From: Ruminococcus_G sp964621905
Lineage (GTDB): Bacteria; Bacillota; Clostridia; Lachnospirales; Lachnospiraceae
DNA length: 64,000 nt
Reading direction: 5' to 3'
Assembly (NCBI GenBank): GCA_964621905.1
Contig: CAZUNG010000011.1
Span: forward strand, 1-64,000
Shown here: positions 1 to 8,542 of the stretch, piece after piece
Numbering within the stretch: position 1 is the first letter of the stretch
Layout of the letters: every line of letters begins with the position of its first letter
Made by a program: the position numbers and the translations under genes
Notes under the pieces: model-generated
What the model saw: the letters and a program-made list of their open reading frames with translations, nothing else
Told to the model about the DNA's origin: nothing
Database searches by the model: none

Positions 1-1190
1 GGACATTTGATTTCCAGATTTCCGGAAGTGCGATTTCATCGCACAAGAATATTCAATTGATTTTGATACAGATCGGAGGTCTGGGGATCATGAGCATCAT
101 GACGATGTTTTTTCTGGCGCTGCGCAGGCGGATCACGCTGGGTGAACAAAAGCTTTTAAAAGAAAGTTACAATCTGCTGCAGCTGGAAGGCGTCGTCGGA
201 CTGGTGAAAAAGATCGTATTGGGAACGCTGGCGGTGGAGGGTGCAGGTGCAGTCCTGTACGCGTGCTGTCTGGTTCCGGTATATGGCCCTGGAAACGGAG
301 TTTTCATGTCGGTGTTCAATGCGGTTTCCTGTTTCTGCAATGCCGGCATGGATATTATAGGGCCGGACAGTCTAAAACCGTTTGTCAGTAATCCTCTGAT
401 GAATATCACAACGATGCTGCTGATTATTCTGGGAGGCATCGGTTTTATTGTCTGGTGGGATGTCTTAAACTTTATCAAAAACAGAAGCGGCCGTCGAAAA
501 AGACGGAATCAGCAGCTGGGACTGCACACGAAGCTGGTCTTGATTGTGACCGCACTGCTGATCGTCGGAGGTACGGTGCTGATTCTTGCATTCGAATGGA
601 ACAACCCGGATTCCATAGGAAATCTGCCGCTCCCTGAGAAGGTTATGGCAGCAGCGTTTCAGTCTGTGACGACAAGAACGGCTGGTTTTGAGACAATTGC
701 GCAGGCAAGTTTTACGGATGCGACAGCGCTGCTCTCCATGGTCTTGATGTTCGTCGGCGGTTCTCCTCTTGGCACGGCCGGGGGCATGAAGACTACAACG
801 GCTGCGCTGGTAGTGCTGCTGGTATCGATGTTTATTCGGGGAGATGACGGCATTGTACTGTTTCACCGCAGGATTTCCATGAACAATGTGCGTACGGCAG
901 TCGTGGTGGTGGCAGTCGGACTGACAGCGGCGGTTACGGGGACAATGTTGTTGTCGCTGACGGTGGAGGCTGACTTTCTGGATGTGGCGTATGAGGTGGT
1001 GTCTGCGCTTGGAACGGTTGGACTGACCAGAGGGCTGACGCCGAATCTGGCATGGTCCGGTAAGCTGATCGTGATTGTGATCATGTATATGGGAAGAATC
1101 GGACCGATCACCCTGATGCTGGCGCTTGTCAGAAAAAAGAGAAAGAAACAGCAGGTTCAGTACCCGGAACAACAGATTATGATTGGATAG
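1..1190 (+). CDS. ktrB: Potassium uptake membrane subunit, TrkH/KtrB family (5' end outside window)
   Basis: This is the ion-conducting subunit of a Trk/Ktr potassium transporter in the cytoplasmic membrane. The frame is open from base 3 with no stop upstream, so the gene begins before the window. The visible part carries the family's repeated pore segments: TRTAGFETI, the GGSPLGTAGG filter-like loop followed by MKTTT, and ALGTVGLTRGL. Several hydrophobic helices alternate with them. The C-terminus is basic (KKRKKQ). The stop codon is followed within ten bases by the start of a RCK-domain partner, the usual KtrB-KtrA order. KtrB is preferred over TrkH because the partner has one RCK unit of about 220 residues, but the two are hard to tell apart from a partial sequence. 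Confidence 0.93.
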   Translation, partial: TFDFQISGSAISSHKNIQLILIQIGGLGIMSIMTMFFLALRRRITLGEQKLLKESYNLLQLEGVVGLVKKIVLGTLAVEGAGAVLYACCLVPVYGPGNGVFMSVFNAVSCFCNAGMDIIGPDSLKPFVSNPLMNITTMLLIILGGIGFIVWWDVLNFIKNRSGRRKRRNQQLGLHTKLVLIVTALLIVGGTVLILAFEWNNPDSIGNLPLPEKVMAAAFQSVTTRTAGFETIAQASFTDATALLSMVLMFVGGSPLGTAGGMKTTTAALVVLLVSMFIRGDDGIVLFHRRISMNNVRTAVVVVAVGLTAAVTGTMLLSLTVEADFLDVAYEVVSALGTVGLTRGLTPNLAWSGKLIVIVIMYMGRIGPITLMLALVRKKRKKQQVQYPEQQIMIG

Positions 1191-1199
1191 GTGATGCAA

Positions 1200-1859
1200 A
1201 TGGGAAGAAAACAGTATGCAGTGTTTGGACTTGGAAAATTTGGCTGGAGTGTTGCGGCGACACTGGCACAAAGCGGCTGTGAGGTACTTGCGGTGGATAA
1301 AAGCCGGGAAACAGTTGAAGCAATCGCTGATGAGGTGACGTGTGCTGTCTATGCGGATATGACGAATCCAAAGGCTGTTCAGGGTCTTGGACTTGAAAAT
1401 ATTGATGTGGCGGTGATTGCGCTTGCCGAAGATATGGAAGCGAGCATCATGGGAACTTTACTTGTGAAAGAAGCCGGGGTGCCGTATATACTGGCAAAGG
1501 CAGTCAACGGACTGCATGCCGATATTTTGAAAAAGATCGGCGCCGATGAAGTGGTTTACCCGGAGCAGGATTCCGGCATTCGCGTTGCCAGGAATCTTGT
1601 TTCCGGAGGTTTCGAGGATCTGTTTTCTCTCTCAGATACGTTCAGTATGGTTGAAATGCGGATTCCGGGACAGTGGGATGGTAAGACTCTGCGAGAACTG
1701 GATCTGAGGGACCGTTACCGTATTAATGTAGTGGCGCTGAAAGAAAATGATGAGATACGCGTAGATCTGCATCCGGATGACAGGATGAGATCTGCGGCGA
1801 CCATGATACTGATTGGAAATAATATTGATTTAGAAAGAATGAAGGACAAATTAAAGTAA
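1200..1859 (+). CDS. ktrA: Potassium uptake regulatory subunit, single RCK domain (KtrA/TrkA)
   Basis: Cytoplasmic gating subunit that binds nucleotide and controls the adjacent KtrB channel. The N-terminus carries a Rossmann motif (FGLGKFG) followed by the acidic end of strand 2 (AVDKS), and residues about 130-219 match a TrkA_C domain. Its 219 residues fit the one-unit KtrA type; TrkA of enterobacteria has two units. The frame is open from a GTG at 1191, but the ATG at 1200 is preferred because AGGTG lies six bases upstream and the product then starts MGRKQYAVFG, as in the family. It is directly behind ktrB and one base before the rRNA methyltransferase gene. Confidence 0.93.
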   Translation: MGRKQYAVFGLGKFGWSVAATLAQSGCEVLAVDKSRETVEAIADEVTCAVYADMTNPKAVQGLGLENIDVAVIALAEDMEASIMGTLLVKEAGVPYILAKAVNGLHADILKKIGADEVVYPEQDSGIRVARNLVSGGFEDLFSLSDTFSMVEMRIPGQWDGKTLRELDLRDRYRINVVALKENDEIRVDLHPDDRMRSAATMILIGNNIDLERMKDKLK

Positions 1860-1860
1860 T

Positions 1861-2634
1861 ATGATTACAAGTACAGCAAACCGTCAGGTGAAACGTGTGA
1901 TGCAACTTCAGAAAAAAGGAAAACTGCGCAGGGAAGAGGACTGTTTTATCGCGGAGGGTGTTAAAATGGCACTGGAAGCACCAAAAGGCCAGATTCTGCA
2001 GATCTATCTTTCAGAGTCTTTTGAACGGGAAAAGAAGATTCCGCAGCCGCTGGAACATTTACCGTGTGAAGTGGTGGATGACCGCATCTTTGCTCAAATG
2101 TCAGATACCATGACCCCACAGGGAATATTGTGCCTCATCCGGCAGTTCCATTATACAGAAAGAGAACTGCTGAAAAAGCCGAACCCGCTGCTTTTGGTGC
2201 TGGAGGATCTTCAGGACCCCGGAAATGTGGGGACCATCTTCCGAACAGCGGAAGGTGCAGGCGTGGACGGGATCATCTTAAGTCAGGGCAGTGTGGATAT
2301 CTACAACCCGAAGACCATACGTTCAACAATGGGTTCTGTCTACCGGATGCCGTTTCTGTATGCGGATGACCTGCAGGCAATATTGAAAATGCTGAAAAAA
2401 GAAGGAATCCGTACGTATGCCGCACATCTTGATGGGCAAAATACGTATGACAGGGAAGACTATCGGCGGGGAACTGCATTTTTGATTGGAAATGAAGGCA
2501 ATGGACTGAGTGATGAGCTTACGGCGGCTGCGCAATGCAGAATAAGGATACCGATGGAAGGAAAGCTTGAGTCCCTGAATGCGGCTGTTGCAGCGGCGCT
2601 TCTGATGTATGAGGCACACCGGCAGAGAAATTGA
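1861..2634 (+). CDS. TrmH/SpoU-family RNA 2'-O-methyltransferase
   Basis: A SPOUT-fold methyltransferase that transfers a methyl group from S-adenosylmethionine to ribose in rRNA or tRNA. The N-terminal part (residues 1-95) matches a SpoU substrate-binding domain. The C-terminal knot domain shows the three family motifs: NVGTIFRTAEG, GNEGNGLS, and IPMEGKLESLNAAVA. Length (257 residues) is typical of the RlmB/TsnR/YsgA group. The specific target nucleotide cannot be told. The start is one base after the ktrA stop, so it is probably co-transcribed with the potassium genes. Confidence 0.9.
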   Translation: MITSTANRQVKRVMQLQKKGKLRREEDCFIAEGVKMALEAPKGQILQIYLSESFEREKKIPQPLEHLPCEVVDDRIFAQMSDTMTPQGILCLIRQFHYTERELLKKPNPLLLVLEDLQDPGNVGTIFRTAEGAGVDGIILSQGSVDIYNPKTIRSTMGSVYRMPFLYADDLQAILKMLKKEGIRTYAAHLDGQNTYDREDYRRGTAFLIGNEGNGLSDELTAAAQCRIRIPMEGKLESLNAAVAAALLMYEAHRQRN

Positions 2635-2651
2635 TGAAGCTGCAAAAAGTC

Positions 2652-2680
2652 TCGACTTTCGTTGGGTTTTCGTTTACAAT
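2652..2680 (+). promoter_or_regulatory. Possible sigma-A promoter for the deacetylase-like gene
   Basis: TCGACT, a 17-base spacer and TACAAT. Matches are 4/6 and 5/6 to the -35 and -10 consensus. It lies just after the methyltransferase stop and about 40 bases before the next start codon. Confidence 0.5.
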
Positions 2681-2720
2681 GGAGCCATACGAAGTTCTTG
2701 TCAGAGAAAGGGGTTATTAA

Positions 2721-4199
2721 ATGGGAGAAAATTTAAGCAGAAAGGAACAAAAACGTCGGAAGCAAAAGAAGCGTCTTATGGTAAAGAGCATTATTTTGCT
2801 GGTATTATTGGTCATTCTTGGAGGATCGATCTGGGTTTTGGCTGGACAAATGAAGGGGAACAGTCAGAAAGGACAGGAAGAGGCCAACAAGGAACCGGGG
2901 GCGACACAGGAGGCACCGGTCCCGACGGAGGAGGTAAAAGAAACCACGACAGAAGCCAAACAGGGAGATAAAGAGAGCATCCTTGCCGAGGCCGAGCTGC
3001 TGGCAGCGCAGTATGATTATGATGCTGCCATCGAGAAGCTTCAGGAAGTACCGGATGCAGCTAATGATTCTGATGTAGCCGCCAAGAAGGAAGAATATGA
3101 GACAACAAAAGCGAGCTGTGTACCGGTAAATATTGATCAGGTGACGCATATTTTTTACCATTCACTTGTTGTGGACCCTGAAAAATGTTTTGGTAATCCG
3201 GATGATCCGCTGACTGCAGGATTTAACCAGTGGATGACGACAGTCAGTGAATTTAATAAAATTACGCAGTCAATGTACGACAAGGGTTATGTGATGGTAC
3301 GTCTGCGTGACCTTGTGAATCAGACAACGGATGCTGACGGGACGGTGCATTTCACAAAGGCAGAGATCATGCTGCCGCCAGATAAAAAAGCATTTGTACT
3401 TTCACTAGATGATCTCTCTTACTATCACAGCTATGACGGCAGAGGGATTGCCTCGAAGATTGTACTGGACGAAAACGGGAAGCCGACATGTGAATATATC
3501 GAAGATGACGGAACGGTATCAACAGGGGCGTATGACGTAGTACCGCTGATGGATCAGTTTATCACAGAACATCCGGATGCTTCGTACCGCGGGGCTAAAG
3601 GCATCATTGCCCTGACCGGATACAACGGTATTTTGGGGTACCGGACAGATGGTGTCTATGAAAGCCGTGATCCGGAACATCTGGGAACGGATCAGAAAGC
3701 ATGGCTGGATGCACATCCGGATTTTAATTATGAGGAAGAGTGTGCAGAAGCTAAAAAAGTGGCGGATGCCATGAAAGCGGATGGATGGGAATTTGCAAGC
3801 CATACATGGGGACACCGCCATATAGCTCAGATCTCACTTGATGATCTGAAAGCAGATACAGAAAAATGGGAGACATACGTATCACCGCTCGTCGGGGGAA
3901 CAGATACCATTATTTTTGCGCATGGAGAAGACCTGGGTGACTGGCATGATTATGCTGCAGATAATGAGAAATTTAACTATCTGAAAGGCGAGGGATATCA
4001 TTTCTTCTGTAATGTAGATTCTTCACAGTACTTCCTGCAGATCCGTGACAATTATGTGCGGCAGGGAAGAAGAAATCTGGATGGTTACCGCCTGTATCAG
4101 GATAAGATCATGGAAGACCAAACGCAGCGGAAGACAGCTGACCTGTTTGACGCAGCGGAGGTTTATGATACCAGCAGGCCGAATGTGCCGGAACTTTAA
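2721..4199 (+). CDS. Membrane-anchored polysaccharide deacetylase-like protein
   Basis: Probable cell-surface carbohydrate esterase of the NodB-like family. A very basic N-terminus (residues 1-22) precedes one membrane helix (about 22-42), so the rest should be extracellular. A Glu/Thr-rich linker (45-85) and a short helical repeat-like segment (about 88-125) follow. The catalytic-type domain spans about 135-470. It shows an Asp pair in LSLDDLSYY (near residue 223) and HTWGH (near 358), which fit the metal-binding DD and H-x3-H sites. The domain is longer than a minimal NodB domain because of insertions between these motifs. The start is set by AGAAAGGGG upstream of ATG 2721. The exact substrate is unknown; peptidoglycan or another wall glycan is inferred from location. 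Confidence 0.8.
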   Translation: MGENLSRKEQKRRKQKKRLMVKSIILLVLLVILGGSIWVLAGQMKGNSQKGQEEANKEPGATQEAPVPTEEVKETTTEAKQGDKESILAEAELLAAQYDYDAAIEKLQEVPDAANDSDVAAKKEEYETTKASCVPVNIDQVTHIFYHSLVVDPEKCFGNPDDPLTAGFNQWMTTVSEFNKITQSMYDKGYVMVRLRDLVNQTTDADGTVHFTKAEIMLPPDKKAFVLSLDDLSYYHSYDGRGIASKIVLDENGKPTCEYIEDDGTVSTGAYDVVPLMDQFITEHPDASYRGAKGIIALTGYNGILGYRTDGVYESRDPEHLGTDQKAWLDAHPDFNYEEECAEAKKVADAMKADGWEFASHTWGHRHIAQISLDDLKADTEKWETYVSPLVGGTDTIIFAHGEDLGDWHDYAADNEKFNYLKGEGYHFFCNVDSSQYFLQIRDNYVRQGRRNLDGYRLYQDKIMEDQTQRKTADLFDAAEVYDTSRPNVPEL

Positions 4200-4256
4200 T
4201 AGAACGTGATTGTTCAGGACGGCGGGGTTTTCTGAACCGTTACAATATAACAATGG

Positions 4257-4307
4257 TAAATGCTGCACTTTGCCGATATTCTACAGGCAAGGGCAGCATT
4301 TATTTTT
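4257..4307 (+). terminator. Rho-independent terminator after the deacetylase-like gene
   Basis: A 10-base perfect outer stem (4257-4266 with 4293-4302) encloses a second inner stem (CTTTGCC with GGCAAGG) and is followed by TTTTT. It overlaps the upstream part of the following open frame, another reason to use the ATG at 4323 for the next gene. Confidence 0.8.
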
Positions 4308-4322
4308 CATCGGGAGGTCAAA

Positions 4323-5018
4323 ATGGCAGACAAGCAAGACATGACAGAAAAGGCATATGAAAAAGTGTTCCGTTACATCAAAAACGGGATTATGAACGGG
4401 GACTATGAACTGGGAGAAAAACTTCCTCCCGAGCGTGAACTGGCTGTCCGGCTCAGTGTCAGCCGCAATACGGTCAGAGAGGCATTCCGAACGCTGGGGA
4501 TGATGGGAGTCGTTGAGAGTCAGCAGGGGGCAGGAAATTATATATCGGGCAATTTTGAAAAAAATCTGATCGAGTTTCTTTCCATGATGTTTGTACTGCA
4601 GCGCATCGAATATCCCCAGATCAGCAAACTGCGTGCCGGACTGGAACAAAAGGCGGTGGAGCTTGGCGCCCTGAACAGGACAGAAGAAGAACTAAAAGAG
4701 CTGCGTGCCATTATCAATGAAATGCGCCGGAATGATGAGAATAAAAATGCAGGGCTGGATGCAAAGTTCCACTCGGTTTTGGCCTCTACCTCAAAAAACA
4801 AACCGATCATACAGATTCTTCAGGCGTTAAGTTCTGTGACAGAGTCCTTCATCAGTGATATGCACAGTGATATCATGGTGTCGGAAGATGCAAAAAAACA
4901 GCTCCAAAGAGCACATGAGCAGATTGTACAGGCGTTGGAAGAGAAGGACTGCCAAAAAGCAGAGCAGGCGTTAAAATTTCATTTTGAGACGGTGGACGAA
5001 CAACTGGCATTGAGGTGA
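4323..5018 (+). CDS. GntR/FadR-family regulator of the lactate operon (LctA/LldR-like)
   Basis: DNA-binding repressor of the FadR subfamily. Residues 1-75 form a GntR winged helix with LPPERELAVRLSVSRNTVREA, and the C-terminal half is a helical FCD-type effector domain with spaced histidines (FHSVLAS, AHEQIV, FHFETV). The frame is open to 4260, but that start lies inside the terminator hairpin. ATG 4323 has GGGAGGTC eight bases upstream and gives a normal length of 231 residues. The gene is immediately upstream of the Etf/lactate dehydrogenase operon, as lctA is in acetogen lct clusters, and a perfect palindrome lies at the promoter of that operon. Lactate as effector is inferred from context. 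Confidence 0.88.
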   Translation: MADKQDMTEKAYEKVFRYIKNGIMNGDYELGEKLPPERELAVRLSVSRNTVREAFRTLGMMGVVESQQGAGNYISGNFEKNLIEFLSMMFVLQRIEYPQISKLRAGLEQKAVELGALNRTEEELKELRAIINEMRRNDENKNAGLDAKFHSVLASTSKNKPIIQILQALSSVTESFISDMHSDIMVSEDAKKQLQRAHEQIVQALEEKDCQKAEQALKFHFETVDEQLALR

Positions 5019-5045
5019 TAGGGTTAATGTTTCCCATATCATGTC

Positions 5046-5074
5046 TGGACATATGATGCATTAAGGTGTATAAT
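5046..5074 (+). promoter_or_regulatory. Sigma-A promoter of the lactate operon
   Basis: TGGACA, a 17-base spacer and TATAAT (5/6 and 6/6 matches). The predicted start of transcription falls at about 5081, inside the operator. Confidence 0.8.
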
Positions 5075-5080
5075 AGCGTT

Positions 5081-5101
5081 TAAATTGGCCCTACCAATTT
5101 A
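5081..5101 (+). promoter_or_regulatory. Palindromic operator, probably for the FadR-type regulator
   Basis: TAAATTGG and CCAATTTA form perfect 8-base inverted arms around a 5-base centre. The site begins seven bases after the -10 box, so bound protein would block initiation. Size and position fit a FadR-subfamily repressor; the adjacent GntR gene is the natural candidate. Confidence 0.7.
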
Positions 5102-5131
5102 GGGAACGGTAAAAGTTCAGGAGGAAATGAT

Positions 5132-5920
5132 ATGAATATTCTGGTATGTATTAAGCAGGTGCCCGAAACCAATAAGGTTAATGTTGACCCTGTGACTGGT
5201 GTTCTGATACGGGATGGCGTGGATTCCAAAATGAATCCGTATGATTTGTATGCCCTTGAGACAGCGCTAAGACTACGCGAAGAAAAAGGAGGGACAATCA
5301 CAGTCATAAGTATGGGACCGCCGCAGGCCGAAGCTGTGATCAGAGAAGCTTTTGCGATGGGAGCGGATGAGGGGATGTTGCTGTCAGACCGGAAATTTGG
5401 CGGGGCAGATGTACTTGCTACCAGTTATACACTTGCCCAGGGAATCAAAAAGGCTGGGGCTTTTGACCTGATCCTCTGCGGGAAGCAGACGACAGACGGA
5501 GATACGGCACAGGTAGGGGCGGAGATCAGTGAATGGCTCGGGATTCCAAGTGTATCGAATGTACGGAAAATTGTGACGGCAGAGGCGGACAGCATTACGG
5601 TAGTGATGGATATGCCCCGGGATATCCAGACCGTAAAGGTAAAATTTCCATGTCTGCTTGCAGTGGACAAAGATATTTTCCAGCCGCGTCTTCCTTCCTA
5701 TTTAAAAAAGATGGCGGCGGCTGACAGAGTGATTACGATGCTGACACTGGCCGATATGGAGGACATAAATGAAAAGAATTATGGGCTGAACGGGTCTCCG
5801 ACACAGGTGCAGCGAATATTTCCGCCGGTATCGGATACCAGGCATGAGTTCTGGAACGGCAGCGGCGATGCAGTGGCAGAACAGTTATTTGAGATGCTGA
5901 AAGAACGCAAATTCATCTAG
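5132..5920 (+). CDS. lctB: Electron transfer flavoprotein beta subunit of the lactate dehydrogenase complex
   Basis: EtfB homologue of 262 residues, starting MNILVCIKQVPET as in the family, with the nucleotide-binding core GKQTTDGDTAQVGAE near residues 114-128. In acetogens LctB-LctC-LctD form a soluble complex that oxidises lactate with NAD+ by driving the uphill step with reduced ferredoxin (flavin-based electron confurcation). The following two genes are the other subunits in the same order. AGGAGG precedes the ATG. The specific assignment to lactate rather than another acid rests on the neighbouring dehydrogenase and racemase. Confidence 0.9.
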   Translation: MNILVCIKQVPETNKVNVDPVTGVLIRDGVDSKMNPYDLYALETALRLREEKGGTITVISMGPPQAEAVIREAFAMGADEGMLLSDRKFGGADVLATSYTLAQGIKKAGAFDLILCGKQTTDGDTAQVGAEISEWLGIPSVSNVRKIVTAEADSITVVMDMPRDIQTVKVKFPCLLAVDKDIFQPRLPSYLKKMAAADRVITMLTLADMEDINEKNYGLNGSPTQVQRIFPPVSDTRHEFWNGSGDAVAEQLFEMLKERKFI

Positions 5921-5929
5921 GAGGATCAT

Positions 5930-7129
5930 ATGGCAGAACTAATCATTGACCAGAATAAGGTCGGGGACATGCAGGCACTGATCGATATCTGTCCGTTTGG
6001 TGCACTGGAAAAAAAAGACGGAAAACTGGAAATTAATGCAGCGTGCAAATTATGTAAACTGTGTGTGAAAAAAGGTCCGAAGGGGGCTGTCACTTACATA
6101 GAAGACGGGGGGAAACAGAGAATTGACAAAAGTTTGTGGAAAGGGATCAGCGTTTACGTTGATCATGTGGACGGCGACATTCATCCGGTCACTTATGAAC
6201 TGCTCGGAAAGGCAAAAGAACTGGCGGCGAAGATTCATCATCCGGTCTATGCGGTTATGATGGGGAGCGGTGTGGAAAAAAGCAGCCGACAACTGCTGCA
6301 TTACGGTGTGGATCAGGTATACGTCTATGATCAGCCGATGCTTAAAGATTTTAATATTGAGACATATACCAGTGTATTTGAAGATCATATCAGAACAATT
6401 ATGCCGTCAGCCATCCTGGTTGGAGCGACCGCAACAGGGCGTCAGCTGGCACCGCGTGTCGCGGCCAGGATGAAGACGGGCCTTACCGCGGACTGTACGG
6501 TGCTGGATATCAGTGAAGAGACAGACCTGATTCAGATACGCCCGGCATTCGGCGGAAATATTATGGCTCAGATTTGTACCCCAAACAGCCGTCCTCAGAT
6601 GGCGACGGTACGGTATAAGGTGATGAATGCTCCGGCCAGAGAAAGTTCAGAATCAGGAGAGATCGTGAGCTGTACGATCCCGGCTGCAAAGCTTGTCACA
6701 GGGATAGAAGTACTCAGCGTGAGGGAAAAAGAGCCGGAGAAGACGATTGAAACAGCAGAAGTTCTCGTAGTTGCAGGCAGAGGAGTGAAGAAAGAGGAAG
6801 ATCTTGGCATGCTCAGAGAACTGGCAGATCTGCTTGGCGGACAGCTTGCCTGTACAAGGCCGGTTGTGGAGGCTGGCTGGATGGATGCCAAAAAACAGGT
6901 GGGACTTAGCGGCCGGACCGTACGGCCCAGACTGATTATCACCTGCGGAGTATCCGGTTCCGTCCAGTTTGCGGCCGGGATGAACAATTCAGACTGCATC
7001 GTTGCAGTCAATACGGATGAAAAAGCCAGCATTTTTAAGACGGCGCATTACTGTATTGTTGGTGATATCTACGAGGTGGTTCCGAGACTGACAGCGTGTA
7101 TCAGAGAATATCAGGAGGTATCTCAATGA
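5930..7129 (+). CDS. lctC: Electron transfer flavoprotein alpha subunit with N-terminal ferredoxin-like segment
   Basis: EtfA homologue of 399 residues, longer than a plain EtfA. Residues 1-55 carry four cysteines (C21 in CPFGA, then C39, C42 and C45 in CKLCKLC), enough for one [4Fe-4S] cluster. The rest is the Etf alpha domain (from about 65) and the FAD-binding C-terminal domain, with GATATGRQLAPRVAARM and IRPAFGGNIMAQI. This extra iron-sulfur segment is seen in electron-bifurcating lactate dehydrogenase Etf proteins. The stop codon overlaps the start of the next gene (ATGA), so translation is probably coupled. Confidence 0.92.
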   Translation: MAELIIDQNKVGDMQALIDICPFGALEKKDGKLEINAACKLCKLCVKKGPKGAVTYIEDGGKQRIDKSLWKGISVYVDHVDGDIHPVTYELLGKAKELAAKIHHPVYAVMMGSGVEKSSRQLLHYGVDQVYVYDQPMLKDFNIETYTSVFEDHIRTIMPSAILVGATATGRQLAPRVAARMKTGLTADCTVLDISEETDLIQIRPAFGGNIMAQICTPNSRPQMATVRYKVMNAPARESSESGEIVSCTIPAAKLVTGIEVLSVREKEPEKTIETAEVLVVAGRGVKKEEDLGMLRELADLLGGQLACTRPVVEAGWMDAKKQVGLSGRTVRPRLIITCGVSGSVQFAAGMNNSDCIVAVNTDEKASIFKTAHYCIVGDIYEVVPRLTACIREYQEVSQ

Positions 7130-8529
7130 CATATAAGAAGATTGATGAGAATGATATCAGGGTTCTGCGCAGCATGATCCGTGATGAGGACCGTGTACTG
7201 GTGGGAGAACAGATAAATGAAGAGTATTGCCATGATGAGCTGGGCGGGACGTACTGCATTCCGGAGGTTGTCATTCGGGCCCTGACAGTAAAGGAGATTG
7301 CCGGTATCATGCAATATGCATACGACCATGATATTCCGGTAACACCACGTGGTGCGGGAACAGGTCTGGTCGGTTCCTGTGTAGCGATAGAACAGGGTAT
7401 TGTGATAGAGACTACGCTTATGAATCATATACTGGAGCTGGATGAAGATAACCTGACAGTGACGGTGGAACCCGGCGTGCTTTTGATGGAGCTGGCTTCT
7501 TTTGTTGAAGAACACGGGCTGTTTTATCCGCCTGATCCAGGTGAGAAGTCTGCAACGATAGGAGGAAATATTAACACGAATGCCGGAGGGATGCGGGCAG
7601 TTAAATATGGAGTGACAAGGGATTATGTCAGAGGTCTTGAAGTGGTGCTGCCAAATGGAAAGACGGTGGAATTTGGAGGCAAAGTAGTAAAAAACAGTTC
7701 CGGCTATGCATTAAAAGATCTGATCGTCGGATCAGAGGGAACACTCGGTATCGTGACAAAAGCGGTATTAAAGCTGCTGCCGCTCCCGAAAAAGTCCATC
7801 AGCCTGCTCATCCCCTTTCCAACGCTGAAACAGGCGATCGGTACCGTACCGCTTATTATTAAGTCGAAAGCGGTACCGACGGCGGTTGAATTCATGCAGC
7901 GGGAGGTTATCATGGACTCTGAAGAGTACCTTGGACGGAAATTTCCGGATAATCAGGCGGATGCTTATCTGCTGCTGAAATTTGACGGCAGCTCATCAGA
8001 GGAGATAGAAAAAGATTATCAGGGGGTGGCACAGATCTGTCTGGAGCAGGGCGCCTGTGATGTGCTGATCTCAGATACAGAAGAACGCAATGATTCGATC
8101 TGGAAGGCGAGAGGGGCATTTCTGGAGGCGATTAAGGGTTCTACTACATATATGGATGAGGTTGATGTTGTTGTTCCCAGAAGTCAGGTTAATACTCTTG
8201 TGGAATATATCCACAGCATTGAGAAAGAAGCAGGGATCAGAATCAAGAGTTTTGGTCATGCGGGCGACGGGAATCTCCACGTATATATTCTGAAAGATGA
8301 GCTTTCGGATGAAGAGTGGGACGTCCGGATGAAGAAGGCAATGGAACTTATCTATCAAAAATCCAGAGAACTCAATGGAAAGGTTTCGGGAGAACACGGA
8401 ATCGGATATGCCAAGAAACCTTATCTGTTTGAGGCTGAGGACCCTGAAGTCATGAAACTTATGAGAGGGATCAAGTATGCTTTTGATCCGAAAAATATCC
8501 TGAATCCACATAAAGTGTGTGAGGAATAG
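7126..8529 (+). CDS. lctD: FAD-linked lactate dehydrogenase subunit (LctD/GlcD family)
   Basis: Flavoprotein of the FAD-binding_4 / FAD-oxidase_C family, 467 residues. The FAD domain shows TPRGAGTGLVG, PPDPGEKSATIGGNI and GSEGTLGIVT, and the C-terminal domain has FGHAGDGNLH and SGEHGIG. It is the lactate-oxidising subunit of the complex with EtfB and EtfA. The frame is open from a GTG at 7096, but ATG 7126 has AGGAGG at good distance and overlaps the EtfA stop. Stereospecificity cannot be read from the sequence; the downstream racemase would let the operon use both isomers. Confidence 0.9.
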   Translation: MTYKKIDENDIRVLRSMIRDEDRVLVGEQINEEYCHDELGGTYCIPEVVIRALTVKEIAGIMQYAYDHDIPVTPRGAGTGLVGSCVAIEQGIVIETTLMNHILELDEDNLTVTVEPGVLLMELASFVEEHGLFYPPDPGEKSATIGGNINTNAGGMRAVKYGVTRDYVRGLEVVLPNGKTVEFGGKVVKNSSGYALKDLIVGSEGTLGIVTKAVLKLLPLPKKSISLLIPFPTLKQAIGTVPLIIKSKAVPTAVEFMQREVIMDSEEYLGRKFPDNQADAYLLLKFDGSSSEEIEKDYQGVAQICLEQGACDVLISDTEERNDSIWKARGAFLEAIKGSTTYMDEVDVVVPRSQVNTLVEYIHSIEKEAGIRIKSFGHAGDGNLHVYILKDELSDEEWDVRMKKAMELIYQKSRELNGKVSGEHGIGYAKKPYLFEAEDPEVMKLMRGIKYAFDPKNILNPHKVCEE

Positions 8530-8542
8530 ACGAGGAAAAGTT

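Noticed and set aside
465..1271. 268-codon minus-strand frame across the potassium genes
   Set aside because: Shadow frame with extreme His/Arg/Ser/Gln composition, opposite to two clearly real genes.
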